Origin: Tenebrio molitor
Lineage: Eukaryota; Arthropoda; Insecta; Coleoptera; Tenebrionidae
Length of the DNA stretch: 64,000 nt
Reading direction: 5' to 3'
NCBI RefSeq assembly: GCF_963966145.1
Contig: NC_091046.1
Span: forward strand, 24,738,001 to 24,802,000
Shown: positions 44,384-54,540 of the stretch, piece by piece
Numbering within the stretch: position 1 is the stretch's first letter
Layout of the letters: each line of letters begins with the position of its first letter
Program-made: the position numbers and the translations under genes
Notes under the pieces: model-generated
The model's database searches: none
The model's input: the letters and a program-made list of their open reading frames with translations, nothing else
What the model was told of the DNA's origin: nothing

Positions 44384-45363
44384 CAATGGGGTTATTTAAA
44401 ATATAGGTATTGAATAATATGAATTCAATTGATTAACGTAAAAACATATTTTAAAAAGTTCACTTTAAGTAAAAATTTAAACTGTATATTTCAAATTTAT
44501 TTAAATGGTTTTAATGTGTATATTTATAATACAGGAAATTAGGTCATCAGATGTACGATCTGCTGCAAAATTGTTAAATTTTAGTTTCCAAAATTTCTAA
44601 TAAATATACTACAAAATTATCCCATCACTTATTTAAAAGAAAATTCATCACCATCGTAAATTAAATTTTGCCACTTGTTCAAAAATACGGAATTTAACCG
44701 AATATATGCAAGTTTTTTATTCCAGATAATTGTAAATATTAAACATTTGATTTAGGGATGAACGTGTTTATGAAAATTAACAAATATTATTATCATTAAT
44801 AAAATTGCACAACAACCTATTCTTGGTTCATTAATGATTATAACAAATTAACTGCGACTGATTTAACAAGTATAGTTCTCATATTTCTGTTCATTTATGC
44901 CAGTTGTATAAAGCTAAACATTGAAAATCACACTTGGATTTTTGCCAAAACATGCTTCCTCTAAAATCGTATTATTGACAACATGCAGAACGCATTAGAC
45001 AAAAATGTTTGTGAATTATTATAGTTCTCCTCAACACTTAACTAGTAAATTCTTATATTAAAGTTAACTAGCGTGATTAAATTTAAAAAGAGTTTCACAC
45101 AGAAACACATTAACACATTAACAGAAAGTCAGTTTTGCTTTGAAAATTATTGTTTTATGCAGTTTGAAAGCGGTCTGTCGTACTAACAATAAGAAGTAAG
45201 TAATTATTTTTATTCTTTAATTCTCTATGTTTATAATATAAAAAGATGGCGAGCTTAGGTTAGAGGCAAATATGTCGTGCGTCGTTTAAGCTTCCTTTTC
45301 TAACGATTTTCAATTACGTTGATTTTGTGTTTGCCAAGAATCAAGTAATTGTCGTAAACTCAC
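44384..45363 (-). other. Intron 1 of the Na+/H+ exchanger gene (proximal part)
   Basis: Begins at the donor GTGAGTTT (45363 leftwards). No acceptor or second exon is recognisable, here or further left in the window. Confidence 0.5.
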
Positions 45364-45739
45364 CAATTTTAGCCAGACTGGCACAAAATATCCATAATCC
45401 TATGATGAAGGGGATCTCAACCCTATAAAAAGAGACAGACAATACGGGATATCGTTCCACTTCTTTTTTCTTGGGTTCTTTTGGCGTGGGGTTTGTCATC
45501 ATCGACGTCGTTGTTTCCTCTGGCACCGCATTTCCCGTCGTATCAACCGTTGTTCCCACGTAAAGACTGCTAATGTCTTTAGTGTTGACACCACGGTTGA
45601 CGGGAGGGTGCATAACTGTGTCCGAGGCATGATCCGGTGGCTTGGGATATGCCAAAGATATCCCGACTAGCCACAGCAAAATCAGACCAGCCGTGCACGC
45701 CCGACGCGAGAGGTTTACACAGTGTTGCAGTGAATACAT
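45364..45739 (-). CDS. Nhe2: Na+/H+ exchanger (SLC9, NHE2/3/5-like), first coding exon
   Basis: The 125-codon exon starts at ATG 45739-45737 (MYSLQHCVNLSRRACTAG); the frame runs further upstream only through non-ATG codons. A hydrophobic stretch (GLILLWLVGISLAYP) looks like a cleaved signal peptide. A Thr/Pro-rich extracellular linker follows, then KKKEVERYPVLSVSF and VEIPFIIGLWIFCASLAKIG, the hallmark opening of the exchanger domain in plasma-membrane NHEs. It ends in phase 1 inside the Gly codon (AAAATTG/GTGAGT); family members continue FHL there. The product swaps Na+ for H+ across epithelial membranes. The rest of the 10-plus helix transporter is outside or beyond an intron of more than 45 kb. 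Family is confident; the fly-style symbol is inferred. Confidence 0.8.
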
Positions 45740-46100
45740 CACATATGGTTTAGGGTCGCGGGAGGACTGCCATGGGGGCAGCCGGCTGCAGGCACCGTGC
45801 ACCTGCCGAGACTGGGCGTCAAAATCCAGCTGATGACGGCGTCGCGGCGCCTGGAGTTGCGCAGAAACCCTGGAATTTAGTGAAAAGCGCTCGATGTGTT
45901 ATTCGGCTGTTGCCACTTATTGCGGGTATTTTAACGTCGCAGACATTAAAGACGAACGTTGATTGGCTTTACTCGTGTAGTTTGCTACGTATTTTTTTCT
46001 ATCAAAAAAATTATCTACCTAATTAACAACGTTCAAAACTTGCTTCGCGATTCATTTGAACTGAATCAACGATACAAAGAGAATGTTCTGTCTAGCAGAA
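45740..46100 (-). promoter_or_regulatory. Leader and promoter-proximal region of the exchanger gene
   Basis: The stretch to about 45880 is clearly GC-richer than its surroundings (for example GGCGCCTGGAG-type sequence). It lies immediately upstream of the minus-strand ATG, as expected for a 5' UTR or core promoter. No TATA box or initiator can be fixed with confidence. Confidence 0.35.
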
Positions 46101-47151
46101 TAAAAAACGGTGATAAACTATAGAGTGATTTATATTATGTGAACAAAATTTTCCAACAATCAAAGCTTAAAATAGACTATCTGCAACTTGAAAATGGTGA
46201 AAATAGTTGCTAAAGATAACTTTTAATGATTTATAGAGATTTGTTACTTTCATTACTCAACAATTGACGTTGTGCCAAATTTATTTGAAAGCAGCAGCAT
46301 AAACAGCCCAATAATAATATAACATTTACAACACTCGATGACAGTGTTAACACATACGACACGTGGAGGGTAACATCTATAACAAACCTGTATAAAAAGG
46401 TTTCATGCACAATTTTTCTTTAACCTCAAATGAAGTACACACAACATTGAAAACCGGTTACATTCTAAATGGCAGCTTACGAATGAATAATGAGTAAATG
46501 CGTTAACAACATTTTTACATTATCGGTCATTTTCACGTGTTTACTGATTCTGTTTCCGGGATATGTTTATCGCCAAAGTTAATCGTTACGACGATAGATC
46601 ACAAGTCCTTTAGGCGGTAATTTCTTGAAAGTCTAATAACATACACTGTACCCGTTCCTTTGACTTTACTGATAATTGTTTATAAACACCATATTGCAGC
46701 AGCTTCTATCTCTGATGACTAAGCCTGCGACTTGAGGTGCAGTTTGTGTTCACTCTCACTAAAGGAGCGACATGAAAATAAGAAAACCGTAGGCATCGAG
46801 AGAGGAAGCCATTTTATCAATTATTGCCAAGCCCGACAGTTATGGGTTTTATTCACTCGTACCCCTGTTGCAACTATCTTCTCCCAACAGCTATCAGGAT
46901 TTCTTTATAGATCTTAGTAACGTTTTTATTTCCGCAAATATTTCCTTCAGCAAATTGGACGATCATACCTTGAAACAGTTTATTAAAAGACCCTTGGAAG
47001 AAACTACTTAATTAATATTTCTTCTATGACAATTATTTATACAGTGTGGAAACTACTTATGGGCTTGGTACATTGTGTTTTAGAATACCAGCCACTACAC
47101 TTGCTCTCTGCATGCTACCGGTAGCTTCATTAACACTAATTCATATAAATA
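46101..47151. other. Stretch without a recognised gene
   Basis: Upstream DNA of the exchanger. No ORF or repeat terminus supported; may hold regulatory sequence. Confidence 0.3.
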
Positions 47152-47310
47152 TCGGGTGTTTTTTTAAAATTTCACCTCGTAGTAGGCGTTGAAAGTCGAT
47201 TTGGAACGTACCACTCGTGTAAAACGTAAGATTTAAACAGCTGATCCGTGATCCGTAACCTGTATAGTGCGTTCACAATCGACTCTTCAACGAAGATGAA
47301 ATTTAAATTT
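47152..47310. repeat. Hairpin repeat with TCGGGTGTTTTTTTAAA end (copy 2, right end lost)
   Basis: Aligns with 42003-42185 in reverse-complement sense: ATTTCACCTCGTAGTAGGCG, TTTAAACAGCTGATCCGTG and GTTCACAATCGACTCTTCAA. The distal terminus is deleted. Confidence 0.65.
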
Positions 47311-47317
47311 TTATCTA

Positions 47318-47476
47318 ATCCCGTGGGATAAATGACACTTATCCCACTCATTTGAGTGGAATAAGGAACTTCATTACCGGACGCATTTCATTACTCCACT
47401 CAGTGGGATAAGTGAGCTTCATTACCCCACTCAGTGGAATAAGTAAGTTATTATCCCACTGAGTGGTGTAATGAAA
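47318..47476. repeat. Tandem cluster of small palindromes (CCACTCAGTGG)
   Basis: Three to four units of about 30 bases share TCATTAC(C/T)CCACTCAGTGG(G/A)ATAAGT or its inverse (ACTTATCCCACTCA, TATCCCACTGAGTGG). Each unit is itself palindromic. Non-coding. Confidence 0.6.
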
Positions 47477-47523
47477 CTGGCGGAAATAAATAAGATTTAC
47501 CTTTTTTTTTTAATTCAGAGCGG

Positions 47524-48236
47524 TCTTATTTCATCCTGTGTCAAATTTCAATACTTTACGTCATCAGTTTAAATCCGGGAAAACACAAAAAACGGCCGGA
47601 CGCCGGTTAAGTGTTGTTATTGGAAACATAAAAGTAACAATCGCAATAACAATTATTCAGGTTTAAGAAATGTTTTATTCAAAAGTAGATCTAAATACAA
47701 ATTAACAATGTAACTATTTCGGCCACAAAGAAGATGATGCACTTACTTTCTCAGACTAAAAACGTTAGTTCACAAATAAAATAATACAACCATTTAATCA
47801 TTTAAACCAAATCTAAAAAATAGGCCAGCCAGCATAACCTCTTCCGTAATTTTCTTCACATTATTTTCTGATTTCCATTTACAAAAATGGCTGAAATGTT
47901 TTTGATACCTTTCACCAGACTTGCTACTCTTGCTAGGTATTAATTCAGCACAGGCTTCTGCAGATTTTCTTACAATTTCTGGAGGATTTGCTTTAGAAGT
48001 CATTTTGACGCACCAAATTATTTCAACAAAATAAACAATTGCCAAACAGCCGTTGCTAATCATGTTCCAAAAATGTACTAGATTTGGAGCATTTGTTGAA
48101 TTATTTTGAAATTAATTTCAATGTTTCTTTCAAACGAAATTTGAGGCAGGATGAAATAAAATTCTTCGTCCTTAAACGTCTCACTCGTACTGTAAACTAT
48201 GAGTTCCCGGACTTATAACATTAATTACTAATATGA
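47524..48236. mobile_element. Long member of the CCGGTAG family carrying a recombinase-like fragment
   Basis: The left part (TTATTTCATCCTGT...TCATCAGTTTAAATCCGGG) aligns with 43971-44024 (TTATTTCATACTGT...TCATCAATTTGAGTCCGGT). The right part (GGATGAAATAAAATTC...CTCGTACTGTAAAC...CCGGACTTATAACATTAATT) aligns with 44256-44376. An inner inverted pair TTATTTCATCCTG..TCAAATTTC / GAAATTTGAGGCAGGATGAAATAA brackets the ORF at 47794-48003. Confidence 0.55.
47794..48003 (-). pseudogene. N-terminal (SAM-like) domain of a tyrosine-recombinase-type protein
   Basis: From MTSKANPPEIVRKSAEAC the frame runs IPSKSSKSGERYQKHFSHFC and KWKSENNVKKITEEVMLA, ending GLFFRFGLND. The KS..RY...F..W....N....EE..L block is characteristic of the core-binding domain of the abundant Crypton/phage-integrase-like proteins of insect genomes. 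These are usually followed by a catalytic domain with R-H-R-Y residues, which is absent here. The usual Tyr in LAYF is lost. So it is a truncated relic, or one exon of a gene whose rest is deleted. Confidence 0.5.
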
Positions 48237-48626
48237 GTTAGTGTTAGTGCTACCGGTAGTATGCAGAGAGATGTTGCAAGTTGCAAGTGTAGTGGCTGGT
48301 GTTCTAAAACATAATGTACCAAGACCAAGCCCATCATACATTAAGTTAGTAAAGTGTCAGATGAGTGATAACAGTAACTCGAGACTCATTACCACTTTAG
48401 TATGTGATAATTTAAAATATTTTTTTGGTAAAATGTATACTTTTTATTTTTTATTAGAAATAGAAAATATCTTTTCCAACATACAATACATACCATCGTG
48501 ATCATAAAAAAGGACTACAGTTAACTTGGGACGCCACTGAGATTTTTCAAAATTTAGGCTGAGTGAACGTACCGAGATTAGTCAAAGTTTGTCAACCTCA
48601 ATATTTAAAATTTTCACATCCGTAAA
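48237..48626. other. Stretch without a recognised gene
   Basis: Nothing supported. The open frame at 48241-48501 is low-complexity at its end. Confidence 0.3.
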
Positions 48627-48777
48627 AATAAACCCCCTCGCAACACAGTGCTAGTGCTAACACCCAGTTCGGCAGCAATGTTTCTAATGGTACCACCATC
48701 ATGTATTCGGGTTTGCAGAATGTTTTTTTTTGAAATTCTCTTAATTGCGGAATTTTTCAATTGTCACAATGACATTC
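48627..48777 (-). pseudogene. HTH fragment of a Tc1-like transposase
   Basis: On the minus strand HDGGTIRNIAAELGVSTSTV then LRG is a clear first HTH of Tc1-type transposases (R.h.GgTiR.IA.eLGVS.STV). The preceding codons (QLKNSAIKRISKKN) fit the usual lead-in with a stop. No catalytic domain, and no TIR found. Confidence 0.55.
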
Positions 48778-48907
48778 ATTCAAATTTACACAGCCAAATT
48801 TCTAGTGTAGTTGTTTTTAATGATCACGATGGTACTTAATAAATGCTTTACACTGCATTGCTGAATTTATTCGGGGAGAATTTGTAGATATGGAGAAATT
48901 AATTAGA

Positions 48908-48933
48908 GAATAATAATAATAATAATAATAATA
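48908..48933. repeat. (AAT)n microsatellite
   Basis: About eight uninterrupted AAT units. Confidence 0.85.
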
Positions 48934-49009
48934 GAAGTTTATTTCCAACAGACTTAGAGAAGAAAGAGTCCTCGATGAAAAAGAGGCCATGTATGATGAT
49001 TTTGGTGTA

Positions 49010-49411
49010 TGGTTGGTGGACAAAAAAACTGGGACACAAGATTTTTTACATTTGTATCAAGCTTTTAATTGTCAAGATAAAGTCAAAATAAAACTGACTT
49101 TTACAATCAGTGTTGACAGTTATCTTGTCAACTGTAATGCCGAATATAACTGAATTCCAAAAACACCTAATTAGACAACGCCTTGGGGAGGGTATTACCA
49201 TACGAGCAATTGCTAATGAGCTAAACGTTAGCAAAATACTGTTTTGCTCGCCAAACAAATGTTTGTAAGTGTCACACGGGGCATTTTTATCTTATGTCAT
49301 CATACCATAGTTAACCTATTTGTTAGCAAGCCTAAATTAAACGGTGCAAATTTGCCAAATTTGGATTTAAACAGTTGTAATTTTTGTCCTAGTTTTGTTT
49401 GTCCACCGACT
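49010..49411 (+). mobile_element. About 400-bp deletion derivative related to the 26.4-kb Tc1-like element
   Basis: GGTTGGTGGACAAAAAAACT plus GGGACA at the left and GTCC(T)AGTTTTGTTTGTCCACCGAC at the right. It keeps only the first part of a transposase frame (49137-49268). The flank at 49008-49009 is TA; the right TA is mutated. Confidence 0.7.
49137..49268 (+). pseudogene. N-terminal HTH stub of a Tc1-like transposase
   Basis: ATG 49137 opens MPNITEFQKHLIRQRLGEGI, then TIRAIANELNVSK, collinear with residues 1-33 of the 26.4-kb transposase. A shift after NVSK turns the next segment (KNTVLLAKQ in relatives) into another frame, and the gene is then deleted. Confidence 0.65.
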
Positions 49412-50099
49412 CACAACAAATAATTACAAGAAATGCTTGATTAAAGAAAATTCAATTGAAATTTACAGCTTTAACAAATTTACGGCCATTTAATTTAAGT
49501 ATATGAATATGTGTAAGTCTTTAGACGTGTTCCCCTCATTAGTTGGGATGTCATTTTCAAAGTTGATGATTTAACCTCCGACAGACATTCGTTACCATTA
49601 CAAAAACGTTAGAAAAGCATGTCGTTATTTGTTACAGTTAGTATCAAATCACTTAATATGTATCTCAGTCAGAAGACTTAAAATCACAATTTTTCATAGT
49701 TGTTTCAACCAATCATATTCCGTCACTCAACAATGACTACTAAGTTTCAACTGGAAAAATCAATCTAATGAAAATTTTGTCAGACCGCATGGTTCAATCA
49801 AATCGCGAAGCTAAAGAGTTTTTAAATGGCAAAATTTTTGTCAGGTTTAATATGATAACCAAATAAAAATCCAAAAATTTGTCTAAAATGAATGAACAGA
49901 AACGTTTTTATTCATGAAATAGTCCTCCGAATACCATTCGTGGTAAAATTTTGTCTGACAAAATTTGACGATTGATTTACTCGACTTTGTTGTCAATTTA
50001 TCTCGTGACATTGATCAAAAACCACTCAGTAAATTGCTATGCGACAAACTCTCGTACAATCTGAAAATTTTTCCGACAAAATTTCACCAGATGATAATG
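49412..50099. other. Stretch without a recognised gene
   Basis: AT-rich. The words AAAATTTTTGTC and TTTTGTC(T/A)GACAAAATTT recur, hinting at an old inverted repeat. No gene. Confidence 0.3.
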
Positions 50100-50792
50100 G
50101 GTGTTCATTTAATATTCTGGTAGCATCACGTATGGAAATCTTTTGTTGTGAAAAACGGATGTCGCAGCGTTAAAATACGACATAACCTCACTATAAAATA
50201 ACAGCATGACACGAATTATGATAAAAAAAGTAACACAATTACAATTCACGCTCAAATTAATCAATTTATTAAATGAGGTGCTGGAAATTCTTCTTTTCCT
50301 AACAATTTGTGGCACGTTCCTACTTTCCTATACAAGGTTCAGTCTGTTGTGTTGTGTGGGGAGCATTTTGTATTATGTCTCTTACAGTTGCAATAACTGC
50401 AACAGTGCGTTTTAGCGGCCGCCTGTGGTTTTTCTTCGGTAAACGCTTCCAGTTTCACGAAACAACTTTACACACCGGCTCAGGTTGTCTTCGAAGGTTT
50501 CATGGTCAACAATAACATTTGGAAATTCGGCGATAAACTCTTCTAAGCAGTTTTGTACGGAGTAGATCCATGAACCATTCACTTTCAAACCATTGCGAAA
50601 ATAACTTTCAATCAAAAACGTTTTCTGCTCTAACGTGAACACCAGCAAACATTACCTAAACCTCTCTGAACGCAAATGTCAAAATATGACAGTTCTATCT
50701 AATTTTACTAACCGGAAGTTCAAACGACGACATGCCTTAACAAAAATAAAATATTTCCATAGTTAATGCTACCAGAATATTAAATGAACATC
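50100..50792 (-). mobile_element. 693-bp mariner-like element remnant
   Basis: TGTTCATTTAATATTCTGGT plus AGCAT..TATGGAAAT is inverted near the right end (ATTTCCATA..ATGCTACCAGAATATTAAATGAACA). It contains a transposase N-terminus on the minus strand. Confidence 0.7.
50300..50648 (-). pseudogene. Mariner-like transposase N-terminus (DUF4817-type)
   Basis: MLVFTLEQKTFLIESYFRNG opens the HTH domain, FRETGSVYRRKTTGGR ends its first half, and after one stop or shift RPLKRTVAVIATVRDIIQNA continues the linker. This is the layout seen at 6632, but a different family by its TIRs. The first ATG lies at 50648-50646 only if a non-ATG codon is excluded. No catalytic domain remains. Confidence 0.55.
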
Positions 50793-50802
50793 CGATATTA
50801 TG

Positions 50803-51615
50803 CAGGGTGTCCCAAAATTGGCGTACAAACTACTTACTACCTTATCGAGGATGTTTAAATGTACATGAAAAAAATATGGAAAAAATGTTTCCGACAAAAA
50901 AATTAATTATTTTTATTATTACTATTATTATTAACGGTAATACAGGGTTATTTTAAATGATTGTAGTCGAAGTAGGCCATGCCCATGTTATTACGTTTTT
51001 GCCGCTTTCATGTGAACTGTCAGTTGTGTCGCTGTCACTGACATTTTTTAGGTGAAAAGTGCGGTGTTGAGGATTTTATTTATTTTTGTTAAATTAACGA
51101 TTGAATCCAGAAATATTGAGTTGTTCTACAATCAATTTTAAAAATATTGAGTTGTTTTGCACCCAATTTAACACATCATTTTGATTATTTTTTTATGTGG
51201 AGCGGCAACCATAAATTTTACATTCAGTTTTCACGCCTATTTCGACTACAATCATTTAGAATAACCCTGTATAATGTAAACAAAGATATATTCGTACATC
51301 ATTACCTTGCAATGTTACCGTAGTGGATTTAAAATAATTTTTTCGATTTCCAAAGCTTCTAAATTCTCTATTTTGCTGGATTAGATATTGGTAGTGCGTC
51401 ATCTTGTACTTTGTGATAATATGTACGATTAGACGTAGCTGTCATGACAATTTCATACATATATTTCAAAATAATTGACCTGTTAAGTGCCACTTTCAAA
51501 AACCCCGAAATCAGCAAATAAGTCCAATAGAATTTTTTTAACATTTTTCTGTCGTTTACGGTAATCTCTTCTACATCGTAATGCACCGTTAGTACGCCAT
51601 TTTTGGGACACCCTG
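50803..51615. mobile_element. TA-type element with CAGGGTGTCCCAAAA ends, hosting another MITE
   Basis: CAGGGTGTCCCAAAATTGGC is inverted as GCCATTTTTGGGACACCCTG; TA follows the right end, while the left flank reads TG. Removing the nested MITE (50943-51269) leaves about 486 bp without an ORF. Confidence 0.75.
50943..51269. mobile_element. 327-bp MITE (complete copy) nested in another element
   Basis: CAGGGTTATTTTAAATGATT plus GTAGTCGAA is inverted as TTCGACTACAATCATTTAGAATAACCCTG, with TA at 50941-50942 and 51270-51271. Partial copies are at 282-401 and 11105-11273. Confidence 0.85.
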
Positions 51616-51786
51616 TATATGATATAAATATCTAGTCATATCGACCAAATTAATATTCGCCATTTGCTTTAGGTAATTATCACAGTATCTCATCGTCGTC
51701 AGTTGTTATCTTTTTTGGCTTGGTGGACGATTGCGATTTTTTACAGCGACAAAAAATACGAGCTATAGATTTCATTATTACTACTA

Positions 51787-52711
51787 GTAGTTAGACTCCG
51801 GTGGTAGAAGGTATTCACTAACCACCCGAGATCACGCCGCGGCAGGAGGTTTTCCGAGATCGTGAGTGGACACCCGCCCAGAACTCCCCATGGTGCCACC
51901 GGGTCTATGGTCGGTCGTAGTAGACTTTATGGGCAAATCGGGCGGTTCAGAAAGAGGTTTATCTGCTCCGCTCATCGGATGATGTCCCCGAAAGGTGGAC
52001 AGGGGTGGGTGGCCCTCGGGTCACCTGCTTTTGAACTAGGGGAGCAGACAGCTCCCCGAAGTAGCGACCAGGCAAAGATGAGGGACAAGAGATGGATTGT
52101 GAGAGGATTATATGATGGCCTATGGCAGGGACCGAGAGTGGGGCTTTCGGGCCAACATGAGCCGTCCCCGAAAGGTGGCCGGGGAGCCGGTCTTCGGACC
52201 GCCGAGATTAGGGGAGCAGACAGTTCCCCGAAGTTAACGAATATGCTGTGATTGGTTTCTGAGATGGTTACGAGTGGATGACGTGAGGGTCCCCTTCGGG
52301 GTATCGATGCGCGGAGAACACTGCAAGGGTCCCCTTTTCGGGGACCGATGCGCGGTGTAACATCTTTCTTGCCTTCGGGCAAGAAGAGGACGGGGGAGAC
52401 TGCGGTCTTTGTCCCCAGGTGTGGTACGGGTAAATGGCAGACCACAATCTGTTTACCCATAAAGCGTTCCGGCAGACTACCCAATCCCACCGCTCCGTGG
52501 GCAACGGGGGTCGCGGCTCGCAATTTATGTGTGGAACTAAGGGGGGAGGGAAGCCCATCGGCCTAGTCGGTGCCCTCCCAAGGGAACGGACTCTTAGTGG
52601 CAACGTGTATACGCTAACCGGTAGGTAGCATTCTTCAAGGACCTAAAACTCCAGGGTGTAAAAAAAGGTCGGGCCAGGGCCCAAGATATTCATTCATGGT
52701 AGTTAGACTCC
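51787..52711. mobile_element. 0.9-kb GC-rich insertion between 13-bp direct repeats
   Basis: GTAGTTAGACTCC occurs at 51787-51799 and 52699-52711 and brackets sequence far richer in G+C than anything else here. Inside are repeated blocks: GTCCCCGAAAGGTGG at 51983 and 52164, GGGGAGCAGACAG at 52039 and about 52210, and GGGTCCCCTT..CGATGCGCGG at 52287 and 52327. Several form strong stems (CCCCTTCGGGG). The bracket looks like a target-site duplication from retroposition. There is no A tail. Long open frames here are expected from base composition and encode nothing recognised. It could be a retroelement UTR, a SINE-like element, or foreign or rDNA-related sequence. Confidence 0.55.
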
Positions 52712-53347
52712 AAATCGCAGGCTTACTGATGAATACTCTTCACGGGATATACTCATTGTTTACAATAATTGTTGCAATACAATGGAATATAAAAACCTTT
52801 GGTTGTTTACTAAATTCCATATCACTTGCATAGCAACCGTCCATAAGCAATGAATAAATATCGTATGATCAAAAAGACTTTGGGTCAGGGTTGCCGTTGA
52901 ATTAACAAGCTATCTTATAACATTATTTTTGACATTTACTTGACAACCTTTAAGTTAGCAGGTTATAATTCAAAATGTTTCAAAGAGAACATACAATTTT
53001 TATTATTAGCGCTACTTTGAAGTACAATAAAAACTACGGGTAGTAGAAGTAAATAATTCTATAGATGGTTTTTACATTTCATTGCTATCGCGATCCAAAG
53101 ACTTTTTGATCATACGATACTATCAAGAATTGACAAAGGCTGCGCATGAGAAGAAGTGAAAGACCAGACTAAGACGACCTCTGTGACAATTATTACCTCG
53201 AAACTTATGTGTTTGTTACAGAGGTAGAAGCCGCGACCCCTGTTTATTCTTGGTAGTACGAGTATACAACGTGTCTCAGAAATAAATACATTTTCGCGCA
53301 ATCTGAAAGTTGAACTTAACACCCCTAATGTTGTATAGTTATCAAGG
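52712..53347. other. Stretch without a recognised gene
   Basis: Returns to ordinary AT-rich sequence; nothing supported. Confidence 0.3.
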
Positions 53348-53458
53348 TATCAAAGGTGTTATAAGGTTGATAACGCGTGAGGTCGGCAGAGTGAAACCTG
53401 AGGGGCTCCGGCCCAAGGGGAGTACACTGACCGAGGGCGTATCATTATAACACCCGTG
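53348..53458. repeat. Short foldback
   Basis: AAAGGTGTTATAA..TGATAACGC pairs with GCGTATCATTATAACACC, with the inner hairpin GGGGCTCCGGCCCAAGGGG. Related in style to the variable-core foldbacks (GTTATAAGG stem). Confidence 0.6.
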
Positions 53459-53989
53459 GTGCCTACAAAACTTAATGTCCGACTAGTTTCGTGTTTTTGG
53501 ATTGACAATGATTTGATTAATTTCTACCAATCAGTCAAAATTTGGTCGTAACTACGCAGTGAAGACCTTATAACGCCCTAGAACCTGTTATTTGAAGATA
53601 ATGCCCTAGAGGATTATTTCTCTAATAACGTATCAGAAAACTGTGTCATTATCGCTCAATAACAACACAGTAGGACATTAAGTAAATAACGACACAATAC
53701 CTACTGAGATAAGTCATTAATGACATTAATGTCTTCAAAATATTCCTGTCAAAAATTGCTTCGAACCCATTTTTTTTTCGTATAAGCGAATGTGCGAAAA
53801 ACGTTGTGGGAAATACGGTTCGTAAGTGCCATAACAGAATCTTGGAAGTTGAAAAATCTCGACTACGTCTCGATTTTTCTAACTCTTTCTCAATTCTATT
53901 ATAATGCACTTTATCCCAATATACTAGGTATAATTTTAACTGGTAATATATGGTGCGATTCTATTTTAAAATTTACCAATATTGCTATA
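53459..53989. other. Stretch without a recognised gene
   Basis: Contains one short perfect hairpin, GAAAAATCGAGACGTAGTCGAGATTTTTC-like on the minus strand (53850-53880), in two pieces GAAAAATCTCGA / TCTCGATTTTTC. No gene. Confidence 0.35.
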
Positions 53990-54367
53990 CAAGTGTCCCA
54001 GAACTGGCTCCCCAGAGAAAAAAGGAAGCCTTAGGGCGAATATATTAACGTGTATTTTGAAGAAAAAAGTCCTATCTCAAATGATAACCGAGAAAAGACA
54101 TTCTGAAGTTGACCAATCAGAGTTGAACACCATTAAGGTGGAATAATCGCAATTTTGCGATTTTATTTTTATTATTATTATTATCAAGGCGGTCTCTATT
54201 TTAACAGGCCAGGACACTGGCTGTGTTGCCAAATTTCTTAGTGGGCCATTCCATAGCATCCTGAGTTTCAAAAATATTGGCACTTCCATAGAAAGACGGT
54301 TCATTAAAAAATCATTTTGGCAAGACAATTAATTGTGCAATTAATTTCAGTAATTGAAAAAATAAAC

Positions 54368-54540
54368 ATGCCACACAAATGTTGCGTACCCAATTGCAAG
54401 TCAAATTATGCTTCAAGCAAATCTTCCTGCGTTAGCGTTTACAAATTCCCATCGAAGAAGATTAGAATGCAAGAATGGATGCGGATTTTGGAACTAGAAA
54501 ACTGGCGCGTGAGGTCTTTGTTGCTCGTTCCATTAGGTCT
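54368..54540 (+). pseudogene. THAP domain of a P-like transposase, in element A
   Basis: ATG 54368 starts MPHKCCVPNCKSNY, then VSVYKFPSKKIRMQEWMRIL. C..C spacing, the F-P pair and the following Trp fit the first half of a C2CH THAP finger, the DNA-binding domain of P transposases and host THAP proteins. The distal C..H half is not in frame. The ATG lies about 180 bases inside the element end, a reasonable place for the gene start. No catalytic domain remains. Confidence 0.6.

Noticed and set aside
45740..45802. Extension of the exchanger exon 21 codons upstream
   Set aside because: It begins with GTG rather than ATG; the first ATG at 45739 leaves a normal signal peptide.
51972..52603. Long overlapping minus-strand frames (183 and 111 codons) and a 129-codon plus frame in the GC-rich island
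   Set aside because: Stops are rare in GC-rich DNA; frames overlap on both strands, are Pro/Arg/Gly-rich and match no family.
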